From assembly GCA_963762605.1 (NCBI GenBank), contig CAVXLJ010000021.1, positions 58,462-122,461 on the forward strand: DNA of 64,000 nt, written 5' to 3'. Below are positions 61,879 to 64,000 of this stretch, piece by piece. The notes beneath the pieces were generated by a model. That model was not told where the DNA came from. It saw only the letters and a program-made list of their open reading frames with translations, and did no database searches. How positions within the stretch are numbered: position 1 is the first letter of the stretch; each line of letters begins with the position of its first letter. This DNA comes from CAVSRC01 sp963762605 (GTDB taxonomy: Bacteria > Pseudomonadota > Alphaproteobacteria > Rhizobiales > Kaistiaceae). The translations under genes and the position numbers were made by a program.

Positions 61879-62204
61879 AGCGCGGCGACATCTGGACCGT
61901 CTCCGGCGGCCCTGATTACGCCGGCAAGCCGCGTCCGGTGGTCATCGTCCAGGATGATCGCTTCGACGCGACCGACTCCGTCACGGTCTGCGGCTTCACC
62001 AGCGTCGGCACCGACACGCCGCTAGCGCGGCCCGAGATCGCTGCAACCGACGACAACGGTCTGCGCATGGTCTCGTGGCTGATGACAGACAAGGTCACCA
62101 CGGTTCGTAAGGACAAGCTGCGCGACCGCATCGGCCGGCTTTCTCCGGACGATATCCGCCGTCTCGACCGGGCGCTAATCGTCTTCCTCGGGCTGGCGGG
62201 GTAG
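61863..62204 (+). CDS. MazF/PemK-family toxin
   Basis: The protein has 113 residues (ATG 61863) or 109 (GTG 61875, giving the familiar VKRGDIW start). Text fits the PemK/MazF fold: RGDIWTVSGGPDYAGKPRPVVI, then VTVCGFTSVGTDTPLARPEI, and TVRKDKLRDRIGRLSPDDI. The family is an RNA endonuclease toxin. It overlaps the antitoxin by 16 bases (or 4 for the GTG start), which implies translational coupling. Confidence 0.88.
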   Translation: MERGVKRGDIWTVSGGPDYAGKPRPVVIVQDDRFDATDSVTVCGFTSVGTDTPLARPEIAATDDNGLRMVSWLMTDKVTTVRKDKLRDRIGRLSPDDIRRLDRALIVFLGLAG

Positions 62205-62224
62205 GGCAGCGGCGACTTCGGCGC

Positions 62225-62520
62225 AACGCCATGTCGCCTGCCGCATTCGTCCCCCTCTCCCGCCAAAGTCGGATGTTTCAGGCTTCGGCCATTTCCAGGT
62301 CCGAACACGGGCAAGCCCGTGTTCGACGGGGAGAGGGCAGCGTGTATCCCCAGTTCCTTCGTCACCCCGGCGAAGGCCGGGGTCCATGCAGCGCTCCACC
62401 AAACTGTGAAGTTGCCATCTGGATTCTGGCCTTCGCCGGAATGACGCGGCGCCACGAGGACACGCCGAGACCATCCGCGAGTTCCCATCTCCCCCCTTGA
62501 GGGGGAGCCAAGAGGGGGTG
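62225..62520. repeat. Intergenic repeats with long inverted arms
   Basis: CGAACACGGGC (62302-62312) and GCCCGTGTTCG (62315-62325) form a perfect 11-bp stem with loop AA. A second structure has left arm GTCACCCCGGCGAAGGCCGG (62361-62380) and right arm CTGGCCTTCGCCGGAATGAC (62427-62446), a common alphaproteobacterial intergenic repeat. A third unit is near 62490-62520 (CCCCCCTTGAGGGGGAGCC, then AAGAGGGGG), matching 61507 onward. Confidence 0.65.
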
Positions 62521-62533
62521 CGGGCCGGACGTT

Positions 62534-63259
62534 CTATTGTGGATTGGCCGACAACACTTCGGCGATGGCCGCCTCTAGCCAGGTCACCATCATCTTCCGC
62601 GCTTCTTCAATGGACATCGGTTTGTCCGGTGGATCGAATTTGTTCTCGCGATGTCGTTGAGCAGTGGTTGCCGTGCGCGTGAATTGGGTGAGTCTTGTGC
62701 CTGAGATGGCTTTGGCCGCAAGCTTGCTATCGCGCAGCAACTCGAACGCTTTGTAAAGCTCAACCCAATCGGGCTCCCCAGCGAGGCGGTCAATTGCGCT
62801 TGTAATGTCGGGACTTAGGGCGGCTGCCCGCATCCATTTCTGCGGTGCGGAGGGGACAGCGGGAGGCGGGATGACATTGCCTTGTGCGTCGCGAACGGTG
62901 AGTCTCGGATGGCCCATTCGAATATGGAGTGTGATGGGCTCAGCTTTCAGGTAGTGGTGGCGGCTCGGTATTTCGCCCGTCGAAAAATCTACCACAGCCC
63001 CTGGTGTCACGGGTTCCGAGTGGAATCTTGTGGCGAACGCGGTGGATAGCCGCCGAAAGAGCGATTCAGATACTTCGTGCACGTCAGAGCCTGAATCGAG
63101 GCCGTCAAACTCAATCGACCGCAATGCTAGATAGGGACCTTCTTGGCCGGGTACCTCTTCCACGTAGGGGTCGTGGGGAGGCTCAAGTACGTCCTTCCAT
63201 AGTTGCTTATCCGTGTCGGCGCCGTTTAGTTCGACGCCCCATCGTTTGCTGGTCGTCAT
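62534..63259 (-). CDS. Uncharacterised lower-GC protein
   Basis: The protein has 241 residues from ATG 63259 (the frame continues to 63400). Text is charged and mixed: WGVELNGADTDKQLWKDVLE near the start, ITLHIRMGHPRLTVRDAQGN in the middle, IEEARKMMVTWLEAAIAEVL at the end. No family, signal or membrane segment recognised. Its base composition is lower in G+C than its neighbours and it lies next to repeats, so it may have been acquired. It is divergent from dnaG. Confidence 0.55.
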   Translation of the reverse strand: MTTSKRWGVELNGADTDKQLWKDVLEPPHDPYVEEVPGQEGPYLALRSIEFDGLDSGSDVHEVSESLFRRLSTAFATRFHSEPVTPGAVVDFSTGEIPSRHHYLKAEPITLHIRMGHPRLTVRDAQGNVIPPPAVPSAPQKWMRAAALSPDITSAIDRLAGEPDWVELYKAFELLRDSKLAAKAISGTRLTQFTRTATTAQRHRENKFDPPDKPMSIEEARKMMVTWLEAAIAEVLSANPQ

Positions 63260-63494
63260 AGAGCCTTTATAGAGTCTTTTTCCACAGTGCCGATGAGCAT
63301 GGATCGCGATATATGCCGTTTGCCAATGCAAATAGCAGCAGTCCGCCATGGCGAGAGCCACCAGCATCCCCTGTGGATAACTAGGACAACTCCGCCTCAT
63401 CCACCTCCGCGCCTCCGCGAAGCCCGCCTATTCCTCCGCCCTCATTCCGCCATGCGCTAAGCTCACTCCCCGGCGCCCAAGAGCGAATCACCCC

Positions 63495-64000
63495 ATGCGC
63501 TTTCCCGACTCCTTCCTCGACGAAATCCGCGCGCGCCTGCCGGCGTCGGCGGTCGTCGGGCGCAAGGTGAAGCTCAGGAAGCAGGGCAGGGAGTTCGCCG
63601 GCCTGTCGCCCTTCAATGCGGAGAAGACCGCGTCGTTCTTCGTCAACGACACCAAGGGCAAGTGGTTCGATTTCTCGGCCGGCAAGAACGGCGACATCTT
63701 CACCTTCGTCATGGAGACCGAGGGGCTCTCCTTCCCCGAGGCCGTGGAGCGGCTGGCGGGCGAGGCGGGCGTGCCGATGCCGGCGCGCGATGCGGAGGCC
63801 GAGGCGCACGAGAAGGAGCGCGCTACCCTCCATGACGTGCTGGAGCTCGCCACACAGTTCTTCGAGGCCGCGCTCAATGCCCGCACAGGCGCCGCGGCGC
63901 GCGGCTATCTGACCGGCCGCGACATCGGCCCCGATCTCCAGCGCCGGTTCCGCCTCGGCTACGCCCCGGCCGACCGTTCTGCGCTCAAGGAGCACCTTTC
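63495..64000 (+). CDS. dnaG: DNA primase DnaG, N-terminal part (continues beyond the window)
   Basis: The 168 visible residues start MRFPDSFLDEIRARLPASAV. The position of the CHC2 zinc-binding domain is clear from AGLSPFNAEKTASFFVND and KGKWFDFSAGKNGDIFTFVM, but the zinc ligands are absent: Ser38, Asn41, Asp59 and Ala62 stand where Cys, His, Cys and Cys are expected. The start of the RNA polymerase domain follows (GYLTGRDIGPDLQRRFRLGY). It makes RNA primers for lagging-strand synthesis with DnaB. The ribosome site is weak. Upstream is the accessory block that separates it from yqeY. Confidence 0.93.
   Translation, partial: MRFPDSFLDEIRARLPASAVVGRKVKLRKQGREFAGLSPFNAEKTASFFVNDTKGKWFDFSAGKNGDIFTFVMETEGLSFPEAVERLAGEAGVPMPARDAEAEAHEKERATLHDVLELATQFFEAALNARTGAAARGYLTGRDIGPDLQRRFRLGYAPADRSALKEHL

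Overview
The window is a gene-dense stretch of a high-GC bacterial chromosome, with roughly two thirds G+C judged by eye. It is most consistent with an alphaproteobacterium, probably Hyphomicrobiales (Rhizobiales). The reasons are the family types (DUF1127, a FecR-like protein, an alphaproteobacterial-length CarB of about 1165 residues), the carA / yqeY / dnaG neighbourhood, the greA-trxB-lysR neighbourhood beside carB, and a dnaG whose zinc-finger ligands are all replaced. No rRNA, tRNA, CRISPR array, insertion sequence or prophage was seen.

Layout. Positions 1-7.6 kb hold a partial Tyr/Pro/Arg-rich protein, a FecR-like exported protein, a 30-residue Lys/Ala peptide gene, a disulfide oxidoreductase, a Met-rich cupredoxin, a HemG-like flavoprotein, the DUF1501/DUF1800 export pair and a GyrI-like protein. 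From 7.6 to 15 kb lie a quinol-monooxygenase-like gene, a GH15 glucoamylase, uvrB with an in-frame block of intergenic-type repeats, a DUF433/DUF5615 toxin-antitoxin pair and small exported or membrane proteins. From 15 to 23.5 kb there is a three-PAS-GGDEF-EAL protein, an EamA exporter, several clusters of REP-like palindromes with small genes between them, and DUF1697, DUF72 and RlpA genes. From 23.5 to 26.6 kb is a molybdate import operon (modE-like, modA, modB, modC) with a probable operator. From 26.7 to 34.3 kb are an SRPBCC protein, a small membrane protein, a GST, two membrane-linked glycosyltransferases, a PAP2 protein, an aspartate aminotransferase and an outer-membrane-type protein.

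The most unusual gene is at 34,643-37,669. It encodes a protein of about 1008 residues that appears to join a phytochelatin-synthase-like cysteine peptidase, a second degenerate copy of the same fold, an EF-hand-like loop and two glyoxalase/VOC modules. It has an AT-richer 5' end.

From 37.9 to 46.4 kb lie two overlapping unknown genes, a CorA-type channel, an EF-G-like GTPase, msrP, lysR, trxB and greA. From 46.5 to 55.5 kb are carB, a run of small conserved-family genes, carA and yqeY. The block from 55.6 to 63.4 kb separates yqeY from dnaG. It contains a GST, a Pro/Ala-rich membrane-anchored protein, an FMN-binding-domain protein, an aquaporin, a degenerate-GGDEF/EAL protein, a MazEF-type pair with a palindrome at its promoter, repeats and a lower-GC orphan gene. 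It looks like accessory DNA in a core neighbourhood.

Functionally the window mixes core metabolism (carbamoyl phosphate and transamination), DNA repair and replication (uvrB, dnaG), redox maintenance (trxB, msrP, GSTs, the oxidoreductase), c-di-GMP signalling (two EAL proteins), metal handling (mod operon, CorA, cupredoxin, the phytochelatin-synthase-like fusion) and two toxin-antitoxin modules. All family assignments come from reading motifs. No database search was run.
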